Source of the DNA: Cerioporus squamosus
Lineage: Eukaryota; Basidiomycota; Agaricomycetes; Polyporales; Polyporaceae
Direction of reading: 5' to 3'
DNA: 26,737 nt
Assembly: GCA_022592435.1 (NCBI GenBank)
Contig: JABYQS010000373.1
Location: 1 to 26,737 of the forward strand
Within the stretch, counting starts at the first letter, position 1, and each line of letters starts with the position of its first letter. Positions 1-9,643 of the stretch are shown here, piece after piece. The translations under genes were made by a program, and so were the position numbers. The notes under the pieces are model-generated. The model did no database searches and was not told the origin of the DNA. It saw nothing but the letters and a program-made list of their open reading frames with translations.

Positions 1-149
1 AACAACTGTGGTCATTGTGGCTAGTTACTTAGCGAGCGCTGCGAGAGTCTCTCCGCGAACCCTGAAACTCTCCATCACGACGTCTCTTGGCCGCTCATGC
101 CCGCGCTGTTTCTCTTGTTGCATCGCTCTCGACGCCGACGGACTCTTAG

Positions 150-947
150 ATGACTTCCTCCACTGGACGCGGCTCTCCGAACATGGCTTCTGGTTCCGCC
201 GAAGTACGGTTCTCCAGCAATCTTACACCCCAATATCGCGCCGCGGTCCTTGACTTCGAAGATCTGGTGATGCGCCGCGGTCCGCGCTTCGGAAGAGCGA
301 CGACGTCCAGACTGGAGCTACGCGAGGTGGACGTGTACGAGCGGCCGGAGGACCAGAAGCTGCATGCGCGCGTCGTCTTTGAGATCGACATGGCTGAAGG
401 TGCGCTGTGAACGTTCTTTCCTCGTCTCATTGCGGCCAGAGAGTTGCAAAATCATGTAGATATGCTGAACTTGGTGGGGAACATGCATGGCGGGTGCACC
501 ATGCACCTCATCGACGTGTACGTATCCTCATCCTCTCGTCGGCCAGTTTATCGATTTCCTACTGCCTGTGGCCAGATGCACCACGATTGCGTTGAATGCC
601 TTGAGAATTGCCATGGATAAGGAGGGCGACTACGTCTCCCACAGCATTAATACAGTCTTCCATGCTCCAGCGAAAGTGTAAGTCTCCGGCAGTGACCTCT
701 CTTGATTTGCTTCGAAAGTGAATAACTCGCAATCGTCTGCAGTGGTGCGCGGTTGGAACTGATCAATACCACAACTGCGTGGGGCTCCCGGGCGGTCTCT
801 GCGCGTACAGAGGTGAGCGCACCCTCTCGGGGTCAAGTCCATCCACGTATCGAACTTGTCGGTTTGCTTTCGTAGATCTGGGACATCACGAACCGCCGGT
901 TGGTTGCTACCGGGATACAGAACCAGATGCAGACGGCTAGACTCTAA
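150..947 (+). CDS. Hotdog-fold thioesterase (4HBT / ACOT13-PaaI-like)
   Basis: Predicted acyl-CoA thioesterase-type protein of 183 residues in five exons: 150-399, 460-517, 576-677, 743-812 and 876-947. All introns are GT..AG and 58-65 nt long, and the joined frame is open. The hotdog core is visible: LVGNMHGGCTMHLIDV spans exons 2-3, with the GNMHGG helix start typical of PaaI/ACOT13 proteins. It is followed by SHSINTVFHAPAKV, an NTTTAWGSRAVSARTE strand and a final IWDITNRRLVATG strand, in the family order. Such enzymes hydrolyse acyl-CoA thioesters; the substrate cannot be told from sequence. The length fits a single-domain member. A second in-frame ATG at 183 could be the real start, giving 172 residues. 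The gene converges with the F-box-like gene on the other strand. Family call is firm; exact start is not. Confidence 0.88.
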
Positions 948-1426
948 CTGCACTATAGTCATACAAGCCGTGCACGAATGCTACCAACGAACACGATTCC
1001 CGGCCGGTCCAGCTTGCGATGGTCGCCCCGTGTTGTGCTGCGTTCCCTCCACACATTCTGTCTTGCCCGGGTCACATTCCTCCATCTGTTGCGCTCCTCT
1101 GTGCTTGGGCCGGCAGACGTTGGAATGTCATCGATGTGGCTACATAGCTCTCCATGTTACTGGATTCGTGCTTTGATCGTCTACTTCATGCCTCATGCCT
1201 CTTCTTGGGTTTTCCTCTCGCACTTTGGTTACCTTAACGCGTGGATAGACACTGCAGGACGGCCTTGTACCATTTCTATGCTCTAGTATCAGACCACGGA
1301 GTGATGTATACAGGCTTCAGATTGCCGGGCTACAAATAACACCCAAGATATATATTCGACCGGCTGTCCCTCGCGAGAACGCGACTCCATGTTGAATCGA
1401 CTTTGTAGCAAGCTTCTCTCTCGACT
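948..1426. other. Convergent intergenic region
   Basis: This stretch separates the 3' ends of the thioesterase (+) and the F-box-like gene (-). It should hold both 3' untranslated regions. The open frames across it match no family I recognise and show no convincing splice-linked extension. Confidence 0.5.
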
Positions 1427-3162
1427 TCACTTGTCATACTCCAAGCACTCGACCGCGCGCGTTCCATCACGCGCCATGGTCGCCACGCGCCGTCCACGGC
1501 TGCCCGGCCTCTCGATGACGACCTCGACCTCTCGCAGTGACGCGAGTGCCTCTACTAATCTCGTTGTGTATGCCGCGACGTCAAACTCCTCCACCATACG
1601 CTCAGCCGCCGACAGAGGCGGAGGCGGCTTGCGTGGCGCCCTGTCCTCTCTCAGCGTGCTCGCCACCGGCAGAACAGGAGCATTCTCCATGTCGCTGTCC
1701 CAGGGGTCCGAGCGGTCTAACGCGCTCGAGTCGTCCGAGTCCCAGTCTTCAGCGAGACGATGGCGAGTGTATGAGACAACGGTGAGTTTGAGAGCGCCAA
1801 CAGTCGTTTGCTGGACGGCCGAGGCAAAGTCCTCCTGTGGTGAAACAACCTGGTTCATATGTGAGCTGGGCAATACAGGGTTGCGGGTACGCACCATAGC
1901 CACTGCAAAGCCAGCGTTGGGTCGGGAGCAGTCGAACTCGTAAGAGGTCTCGAGAGTATTCAGACACGACCGGGCCTCGATGGTCATCTCACGGAGTGCT
2001 GTGGACAGCCACTCGAGGCCATCGCAGTCATTGGCTGAACGAGTAGTGAACTTGAGGTACGTTGGGCTCGTTCGCGACAACGTCTCGGCGAGGAAAGGCA
2101 GATAACCGGAAATACTAGTAGACGGCTCGGCGTCCAAGACGAGGCGCCGGATGCGGCACGTCAGTCCGAAGACATAGAAGTCGAAGAACGAGCCGTCAAA
2201 CTCCTGCATACGTTGCCAGGTCCCGCCGTGGATGTGCGCAGGAAGGAGCTGTCGAGCGATGTTCAGCTCATGGTTGCCTTGCAAGCCATCCTCGAGCCTC
2301 TCGTCGCAGAGCACTGCGTCTGCGTTCTCCTCGATGCAGTTGTAAACGGATATACGAGCGAGGTTCGGGAACGCCTGAACGTACGGAGCCGCGTAGAACA
2401 TGTCGACGTACTCATGACGAGATGGCGAAAGCGGGGAAATGTCTTGCGGGGGCGTATGTAGTCCTCGCTGGTGTTCCACCATCGGCATGTGAGTTCTTCG
2501 AGCGTGTCCGCGAAGTTCTCCAGGAGGATGGTGGGATGGTACTCCGGCCAGTCGTCCTCATCGATGGTCTCCCAATAGATCTTCCCGACCCTCCAGTCGT
2601 CGTACCCCCATCCCAACGAGATAGTCTTGAGAGGCGCGTGTAGCAGTCGTAGAAGCTTGCATACCAGATCTCCCGAGCACGACAGCGAGAGCCGCGTCAG
2701 AGACTCGAGCTTCGCCAGACCGGACACGAGGCCCGGGTCCGAAGCCAGCACTGTCTCCGGAAGGTCTATACGCAACGACTCGAGACTGGTCATCAAGGAA
2801 CATACGCGACCCAAAATCCGCGCCAGCGTCGGATCTATACCGGAGTACATGTCCAAGGAAAGCTCCCGTAAATGGTGAGGGCGAGAGTGGGGTACACCTC
2901 TCAGGAAGTAGAGGAAAGAGCCTAACCCTCGATTGGTAGACAACTTGACAGGGTTCTGGAGTAGGATTCGCGCCCCGTCGTGATAGAGAACGCGGCAGGT
3001 TGACATCACTGCTAGACCCGTCCGAAGCGATCCAGATTGAGCGACGACGTTCAGCAGCACGTCGTAGTTCAGTGCCGGAGGGGCCGACGCTATGAGATGA
3101 GCGTGCTCAGTACACGACATGGCTTGAGCCACGACATACTCACCTGGTGGAGTCGGGTCCAT
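1427..3162 (-). pseudogene. F-box/leucine-rich-repeat-like protein with a single-base frame break
   Basis: Reading starts at ATG 3162 and ends at stop 1429-1427. The N-terminal part (ALNYDVLLNVV, then STCRVLYHDGARILLQNPV) resembles an F-box followed by LRR-like strands, as in mushroom F-box proteins. Near 2413-2415 the frame breaks: RFRHLVM is followed by EYVDMFYAAPYVQAFPNL one frame over. The paralogue at 12566-14149 reads straight through the matching position, so one base is missing here. Allowing for that, about 558 residues are encoded. A 60-nt intron (1835-1894) lies where the paralogue also has one (AVAM|EDFASAV here, AVDAL|NELASAL there). The C-terminus is acidic (DWDSDDSSALD), then proline-rich. 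Such proteins usually recruit substrates to SCF ubiquitin ligases; that role is inference. A sequencing error could explain the break. Confidence 0.66.
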
Positions 3163-4150
3163 CTGTTCAGTCCTAGCGAGCTTCTCCAGGCAGATCGGGG
3201 GCAGGGAACGGAGGACTTCGATGAGGCAGTCTTATACTGGGTGCCTTCCGAGCGCGGCAAGGCGAATCAACGCGATCAAAGCTTGCTATAATTGAAGACA
3301 GGATTCTGAGACCAGGAGGCATGCGCGTGCCTCTCCGCCGTCCTCGGAGAGAGGTGTGACGTGTCTTACGATGCACGTCCTGTTGCGCCTGGGGCTATCG
3401 TTAGGATGTCATGCTATAATGTCCCATTTGGTACTCACTGGCAGCTACGGGCAACATTGAGCCTGTAGAGACATCGCATCGTGCCCCGAATATCGATGAG
3501 TCGCATGAGCCAGCAGGCATGGGTGGTTCAGGGATCATCAGGAATCCATGGGCGCTCCGTCCTCGACGATGGTCGCGTAACGTAAACTAGGATATGCATC
3601 CGAGTACATCTCCGCATGCGCAGCCGTGATTGGATGGACGAGAAGACGGCCACATCTGTCTTGCGGATAGTGGGTCAACAGGAAGAGCGACCAGGAGAAA
3701 ACCGCATAGCCTCCAAGCGAACTCCGTTTGGGGGACTTAGGAGCCTCTGTGTCGTCCAGAGATCGGCAGGCGATGGAGAACAAGTCAGATCATCGAGCCC
3801 GGCAAGCGAGGCAACCCACATACCTCGATGTGTTCTACGCATACAGACAACCGGCCGAACGCGTACGAATGCCTGCGGCAACGGAAGGATCTCGCTGAAG
3901 AAGCATGTATCAGTACCCGACTGGAAGAGAACAATCAGAAACGACCCACGCGTGCAAACTCGTTCGGCACCGCCGAGAGGAAGTGAACTAAGTCGGTGAG
4001 AGCCTGACTCGCTCCGTGGATGGTCGTTTCCGAAGGGAGGCAGGCGGCGCACTGAACCCTGTCCGAAGAAAGTGAGATCAATCAGAGCTGTTGTCGATGT
4101 GTGCGATAGAGGACGATAACCGGCACTCCGCGAACCTCTGACAGAGCAAA
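3163..4150. other. Intergenic region, divergent promoter side
   Basis: This stretch lies between the start of the F-box-like gene (-) and the start of the unassigned protein (+), so both promoters should be here. The short open frames have no recognisable domain. No convincing TATA box, RNA gene or repeat was seen. Confidence 0.4.
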
Positions 4151-4792
4151 ATGTTAAACCGCGCTTTCGAGAACACATTTTCACCCGAGTGCTCAGCCCC
4201 AACGCCGTGGAACATGGCCGCGTCGGCTCCCTCCAACCCTACCCGTCTGTACGCGCGGTGGAGGAAGCAAGCCGCGCTGTCGTTGCCGACCTCAGTCCAC
4301 CCTGTCGTCGTCCACGAATACAACATGCCAGTGAAACCTTCGCAGCCACTCCGTCTCGGCTTGCGGGTGCAGCTCATGGCGCTCTCTCCGGCGGTGTACC
4401 GGACGCTCCTCCCGTGCTTCACCCATCCTCTCTACGACGTGTACGACCCACAAGTAGAAGGAGAGGTCGGCGGCGTGCGGGTGCATGAGGAAACTCAGGT
4501 GGTGTACTTCGCCATCCGCAATGAGCGAGACAAGAACCGAGTGCGATATGTTGTCGTCGCTGCACCATACATCCCGGGACTCACTCTGGCGGAGTCGTCG
4601 CCGAGGTGGTCGTGCGACTGGTTGGATGCGATGTTCGTATACGAGCAAGGCTCGATGGGCTACGAGACTGCTGTAAAGCTGGAGGAGAACGCAGAAGTGA
4701 TTGACGGCTTTGCGAACTCACCGAGTCCGGCGGTCTTGTTTCGCTACCCGGACCCGCCATACATACGAGACAGGGTCTATATCCGTTTGTGA
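4151..4792 (+). CDS. Hypothetical protein, 213 residues, single exon
   Basis: An uninterrupted frame from ATG 4151 to TGA 4790-4792. I do not recognise a family. Coding use looks plausible: strongly biased third positions and mixed secondary-structure composition, with hydrophobic strands such as VRYVVVAAPYIPGLTL and TQVVYFAIRN. A late segment (SCDWLDAMFVYEQGSMGYE) is followed by a proline- and tyrosine-rich tail (RYPDPPYIRDRVYIRL). No signal peptide or membrane helix stands out. A second ATG (about 4214) gives the start MAASAPSNPTRLYARW, which is equally believable. It stands alone between the F-box-like gene and the decayed third copy. It may be a lineage-specific protein or the surviving large exon of a longer gene. 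Confidence 0.5.
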   Translation: MLNRAFENTFSPECSAPTPWNMAASAPSNPTRLYARWRKQAALSLPTSVHPVVVHEYNMPVKPSQPLRLGLRVQLMALSPAVYRTLLPCFTHPLYDVYDPQVEGEVGGVRVHEETQVVYFAIRNERDKNRVRYVVVAAPYIPGLTLAESSPRWSCDWLDAMFVYEQGSMGYETAVKLEENAEVIDGFANSPSPAVLFRYPDPPYIRDRVYIRL

Positions 4793-5972
4793 CTACAGGA
4801 GCGCGACAGAGTAGTCGTACATCCAGACTTCGAGCGTCCATATCTTGCCTCTTCTTTCATACGCAAGGAGCGTTGAGCTGATAGTTAGTTAGTCGTACGT
4901 ACTTCTCGGAATATGTGCCGTTGTTACTGTGCGTGCGGATATGGTGCGCTTCCGAAGATGAGCCCCGCTGTGGATGAAAAGGCGTCAAGAACCTATCGCG
5001 ACATGGGGCTGGAACGATGCATACCTACCCTAGCATAGCAACGCGGGCGATTGAATCACCGAGATGGACGATTGGGATACGATACATACCAGCTTGTTCG
5101 TTTCATTGCTGAGCGCGACGAGGAGGCGGTCATGCATTCGCCAAGTGAAGTTCAGCATGTCTTCACGGGAGGATGGTCTCATCTTAGTTCCCGGCCGCGT
5201 CGCATACGAATGTCAAAAACACACCTTTGTCATGTCAATCTCGAACACGACCTCAGCACGCAGTTTCCCGTACTCCGGCACCTGACAAAGCTCGAGACGC
5301 GACACTTGGAGTTATACGCAGCTCCCGTGTCAGCACAGCATTTCATCTACAATATTGATAATCCGGCACGTTCGTCGGAGCCTTGGAGATGAGTTGTTCA
5401 AGGAGCGTATCGGCGGACGTCCGACGCGCGAGCGGGCTGCAGCTTGACTATTTATCGGCCTGCGAGGGAGAAGACGGCATGGTTACCCAGTTCCAGAGCC
5501 GTAATTACATAGAAAGCCATGAGTCATAGACGATATCGATAGGTAGGAGGCGACATCCAGGGTTTCACGGTGTTGGTGGTGGTGGTGGTGGTGGTGAAGA
5601 ATAGGTCGACCGGCAGTCGGGAGTCTGCAGTAAGTGCAACGTGAAGTACTTGCGATAAGCAGTCGGCCCGGCCCGAACTTCCGCCCATACTGAACTTACA
5701 AGTAGGTAGGCGCTGGCCGTGGCTGAGTACCTCGCTCTTGCCTTCCTCACCCTTACAGTCAGCAGCACGGAGAATTCGAGGTATGCCACGGGTCATATGG
5801 GGCTCTGATACACCGACAAGACCTGCAGTAGCACCTCCGATCGTGACGAGATGGTCCCGCCGCTGCAGGCAGCAGGATCACTTCTTCTGCTCCGCAAAAC
5901 GCTGAACTTGAAGCCTTCACTGAGAGGATCGCGAGCCCCAAGTAGACTTGGACAATCAGACATCGGCTTGAT
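4793..5972. other. Gene-poor interval with a GGT microsatellite
   Basis: No gene could be supported. Two overlapping short frames between about 5051 and 5392 have no recognisable domain. The only distinct structure is a run of seven GGT units at 5575-5595. Confidence 0.4.
5575..5595. repeat. (GGT)7 microsatellite
   Basis: Seven perfect GGT units in tandem, preceded by GTT. It lies outside any supported coding exon. Confidence 0.95.
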
Positions 5973-6577
5973 GTGGTGGAGCCTGCGGTAGTGATTGCCT
6001 ACCGCAAGCTCCGTCAACTGAAGATTCAACCGGACGAGGACCTCCCCAAGTTCGCACTCTCCTCTTACCATGTCCACGCATTCCCCAAGCTCACGCACTC
6101 TCCATGTCCTTTGTTAGCGGTACCGTTTGTCTGCGGGCATCTTACGGAGTTCGAACGCTCAGGCGCTCAAGTAAGGACCTGGACGATCAATGGACGACCC
6201 CGAGACTCACCCCACATGTCTCTCGTCTCGCGTTTTGGGCCAGAAGGCATCACTATATGTCGTACATCCCCTTGCTCGGCGCGGTTCTCACGCGAACACA
6301 GTGGGCGTATCTCACTTTCCGATCCAGCAACTTCCCCATCATGTCGTTCCTGCGGCACGGCAAGTCCCTCCTTGCTGCTGAAGGACTCTGGCAGAGCACG
6401 ACCGCCCGGCACACCTGGAGTTCAACTTCGATCTCAGCAGAACGTTGTATCCGTCATGTCAGTGTCCTCTCACTCCTTGGAGCATGCAAAGGACTCTCAC
6501 CTAACCGGCAAGGAAGCTTCAGCCAGGTATACATGGCACTGAGGCGCAACGACGTCCATGGATATTCCTCCGCGTAA
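5973..6577 (+). pseudogene. Decayed third F-box/LRR-like copy
   Basis: Two frame-shifted blocks match the C-terminal halves of the two large F-box-like genes. Block one, in the frame of 5973, reads YRKLRQLKI then HVHAFPKLTH, matching YPNMRRLAI / ISAYPNLARL of the copy at 12566-14149. Block two, from about 6202 in another frame, reads LTPHVSRLAFW then YIPLLGAVLTRTQWAYLTF. It matches LTCHISRVGF and LEMLSAVLSYAQPTHLNV of that copy, and YLPFLAETLSRTSPTYLKF of the copy at 1427-3162. Order and spacing agree, but the linking sequence is in the wrong frame and no F-box-like N-terminus was found upstream. I read this as a truncated, frame-shifted relic. The identification rests on eye alignment of short blocks. 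Confidence 0.5.
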
Positions 6578-7365
6578 TCAGCGACCTCGGCCTCGTGCCC
6601 CCGGCACGTCATGGGTAATTAAGCCATAGACCGTGATGGCGCCCTCCGCTCAATGCCCGCTCGCGCTCGCTGACAGGCACATCTGCGATGAAGTCACCAT
6701 TACAATTCAGTCCCTGGCCAGAGTGACAGAACATACCAATTACCGAGCCTTGCCGCTGGCTGAACTTGAACGCTGACTTCTTCGGCCGTGCAAGTCATCC
6801 AAGTTCCTGTGACGTCTGGGGACCTCGTAGGCTATTGCAATCATGGTCACTGCACGACTTGAGCAGACAAGAACGAGCTTCTCGGGGTGGACGTACATAA
6901 TCTATGACGGATTGCATCCGGTCAGGCGGAGCATAATTCCAAGCAGGAAGCACCGAGAACCACCCACCTCTCCGCGCTTCGTCCCACATACGGCTTCCCT
7001 GCGCGACGCCTGGACTCTCGCTCTCCATCGCATTGAGGCCGCAGCGGTTGTGGCCCGCTAGAGTTTGAACATGGACTGTCACAGAGTAAAGAACGTAACT
7101 GACGACGACTCGGACAGCGGAGAGCATAGGGATACCCACTGGTCGACGACCACTCGCCCTACGCAATTCTACTGCTTCCGAACAGCCTCCCAATGAGCGA
7201 TCCGTGATATCCTCTCGCGTCATCGTCGACGTCCGAGTCCCTGTCGCCCCTTGGGATCTCCACCTCCCGCATGCACGAGGTCCGCGGCCCGGCCGCCAGT
7301 GCTGCATAGACTTCCCCTCGGAGCCGGTGCGCAGCTCTTTTCCAAGTCAACCATACTGATAACGA
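6578..7365. other. Interval without a supported gene
   Basis: Several frames are open on both strands, but none has a recognisable domain or consistent splice signals. A QCC-like codon string near 7292-7300 could be a remnant of exon 1 of the hydrophobin relic just downstream; that is weak. Confidence 0.35.
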
Positions 7366-7616
7366 TGTTTGGATGGGCTAAGGAGCTCCGACGCTGTCGC
7401 GGCAGCCCTCGAGACAGTCTGCATCGTCGTCCAGGACGCGATCGTGCTCTTCGGGACTCGCACCCAGCTTGCCCCGTCGGCAACACTGTCGTCAGCGTCG
7501 GGTCTGGCGGGTCCTGCTCGGGCACGACCGTCTACAACGCGAACAATAGCCACGTGAGTATCTTCGAGGTATCTTCTTCCAGGATGTGTCGTTGCTGACT
7601 GCCGATGCTCCCCGTT
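7366..7616 (+). pseudogene. Hydrophobin relic
   Basis: The segment resembles exon 2 of the intact hydrophobin at 8549-9013, split over two frames. One frame gives SSDAVAAALETV then IVVQDAIVLFG, matching SDPSISKELELLGITVQDIN. The next frame gives ACPVGNTVVSVGSGGSCSG then TTVYNANNSH, matching ACSPITVVGVGSGTCSDTTV then CTDNSH. It ends at a GTGAGT donor (7556-7561) in exactly the same place as the intact gene. An AG acceptor precedes GATGTGTCG at about 7589-7590, where a short last exon would be expected. Lesions: a frameshift near 7456-7470 and replacement of the usual Cys-Cys pair by Tyr-Asn. No signal-peptide exon was found. It is probably a dead tandem duplicate. Confidence 0.6.
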
Positions 7617-7980
7617 TCCTGCTCGTGAGAGTCGACTTGCGTCTGTGTCGCCGCTCGAACAACCAGGTCGTATGAAGGCCTCCTTTCTCAGTGGGTTCTT
7701 GGGAAGTTGGGCATTTTGGGATGATAGAACGACACGCGCAATGGTGTGCCATGGATGCCTCGGTTCCGGTAATACCTACACACTCAGTCTGAAAGTACAT
7801 ACGCAGATCGTCTTTGGAAGCCAGCTCACCTGTCATGAAGAAGCCCCGTCGCTCCTGATATCATGCCACAAGGGAAGCGAACCCTGAGTAGACCGACGAA
7901 GTCCGCGGACAACGTGCTCACGACGCTCGACAAGCCGGATGTCTCTGCAATCACAGATATGTCAGAGTCGTCTCAGAACA

Positions 7981-8100
7981 GAACAACGACAATCACGATC
8001 GCGAACCACGTACGGGCAAGCCTGCGCGAGAGACCTGTCAGAACACCGACACTCACGATCACGAACCCCGCACGGGGAAGCCTGCGCGAGAAACAGAAAC
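7981..8100. repeat. Two tandem 60-bp units
   Basis: Bases 7981-8040 and 8041-8100 are consecutive copies of a 60-bp unit. The first 51 bases differ at about six positions and the last nine are diverged. Both carry the core CCTGCGCGAGA. The unit keeps a 20-codon register in the frame starting at 7863, but I see no independent support for that frame being a gene. Confidence 0.85.
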
Positions 8101-8448
8101 CTGGCCTTGGACGCTGTCCCTGTGACGTCTAGGGATCTCGCATCCTGTTGCCGTCATAGACCCTGCGCGACGCCAACATGAGCACAACAAAGTGGGCAGG
8201 AAAGGGCGGATGTATGAAGGCACGACATACCGCGGTGCCGTGACGCACTGCACCCGAAGACAGCGCGAAGGCGGAGTGCGACGTACGCGCTGACCGCTGC
8301 TGACCTCCACGTCCTTCCCGCTCCACTCTTCGTTCCGCGACACCCGTATCGCCCTCATTGCGCGATACAACGCGAGCGCTGTCATCGTCAACAGGTGCCG
8401 AGGGGCGACATGCAATCGATGCCTGCGAAGAGTACGACGGTCAGTGGC

Positions 8449-8455
8449 TATAAAA
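8449..8455 (+). promoter_or_regulatory. TATA box of the hydrophobin gene
   Basis: TATAAAA lies 94 bases before the ATG at 8549, in a GC-rich setting. This gives a normal position for a fungal core promoter with a short 5' leader, and fits the strong expression usual for hydrophobins. Confidence 0.75.
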
Positions 8456-8548
8456 GAGGGGGACGACAAGACGACAGACCTCAGGTCGAACACTCAGCTC
8501 GTCCCCTGCAAAGCAACAGCCTTCGCACTCATCTCTCATAAACCAACA

Positions 8549-9013
8549 ATGATCTTCTCTCGCGCCCTCGCTCTCGTCGCTCTGCCCCTTCTTGCGGTCG
8601 CCACTGCCATCCAAGGCCGCAACGACAGCCCCCCTTCTGGCAGCGACCTCTGCTGCGAGAGCACTGGCAAGGTGAGGATCCCCACCACCCCCGCGAGCGC
8701 AATCCGAGTTGATGGCTAACTGTGCCCTTGTATTCTTGCAGGCCAGCGACCCCAGCATCTCGAAGGAACTGGAGCTCCTCGGCATCACTGTCCAGGACAT
8801 AAACGCCCTCGTCGGCGTGGCCTGCTCCCCCATCACCGTCGTCGGCGTCGGCTCTGGCACCTGCTCTGACACCACCGTCACCTGCACGGACAACTCCCAC
8901 GTGAGTCGGACTGTGAACTCGTCCCGGCCCGACGCGACACTTGCTGATGATGACACGTACTACTCACATAGGGCGGACTCGTTGCCATTGGCTGTGTCCC
9001 CATTACCGTCTGA
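8549..9013 (+). CDS. Class I hydrophobin with six cysteines
   Basis: Small secreted surface-active protein of 107 residues in three exons: 8549-8671, 8742-8900 and 8972-9013. It starts with a signal peptide (MIFSRALALVALPLLAVATA, cleavage near residue 20). The mature part shows the class I pattern: DLCC (C2-C3), a spacer, VACSPITV (C4), GTCSDTTV (C5), VTC (C7) and AIGCVPITV (C8) at the C-terminus. Hydrophobins self-assemble into amphipathic films on hyphae and spores. Two family positions are not cysteine: C1, about seven residues before CC, falls in PPSGS, and C6 is Thr in TVTC. In known hydrophobins C1 pairs with C6, so one complete disulfide appears to be gone. A TATA box lies upstream, and a dead copy lies 1 kb upstream. 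Start and splice sites are clear. Confidence 0.92.
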
Positions 9014-9643
9014 GTGGGCATAGAAGATTCTCGTATACAAGGATGAGTCGGAGCCGTGACAGATGTGTCTTCTGAATGCGTGTATCGTGTTGTATGACAG
9101 TCGGAGGTTGGAATCGATGTTGAGAGAATTTGGAGGGTGAAACGTCTCATGTGTGACGGGCTGGGGAACGTGCACCGAATTGAGTCGCTGATGTCTCTGT
9201 CGATGAGTGCATACGCCAGCTGTACAAGCCAGTTCAGTACCGGTGCAGGATCCGGGGGCAACATACCGAGCGTAGAGCAGCGCAGGTACCATTTGCGAGG
9301 CGAGATACGCGAGATCGACTGTCGTGTTCGGGAAGAGGTTGGAGAAGAACGTGCGAGGAAGGCTCTCGATGCCAGGTAACATGCAGATGATGAGATCGCA
9401 AAGCGTTTCTTTATGTCTTCATTACAAGATGTCTGCAGAAATGTATGAGTTCGCACGGAGACGGTCAGGTTCGCAGCTGACTTAACGTACACAACAGATG
9501 GATCATCATGGGAAGCTCCCGCCGCGTCGACCTCGAGAACAACGGCAGGAACGACCCACGGCTCAGAGCTTCAGGCTTCAGCACCGATCCTCGGTTCTTC
9601 AGCGCGGCTGCGTGCGCAACCGAGCCCTATCCACTGCCGCGTC
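9014..9643. other. Interval between hydrophobin and membrane-protein gene
   Basis: It contains the 3' ends of two convergent genes. The minus-strand frames here (about 8878-9492) show no domain, and no RNA gene was recognised. Confidence 0.4.

Noticed and set aside
1389..1943. 184-codon plus-strand open frame
   Set aside because: It is antisense to the 3' part of the first F-box-like gene and has no family match.
5051..5392. Overlapping short frames as a small gene
   Set aside because: No domain, no splice support, and two competing frames of similar quality.
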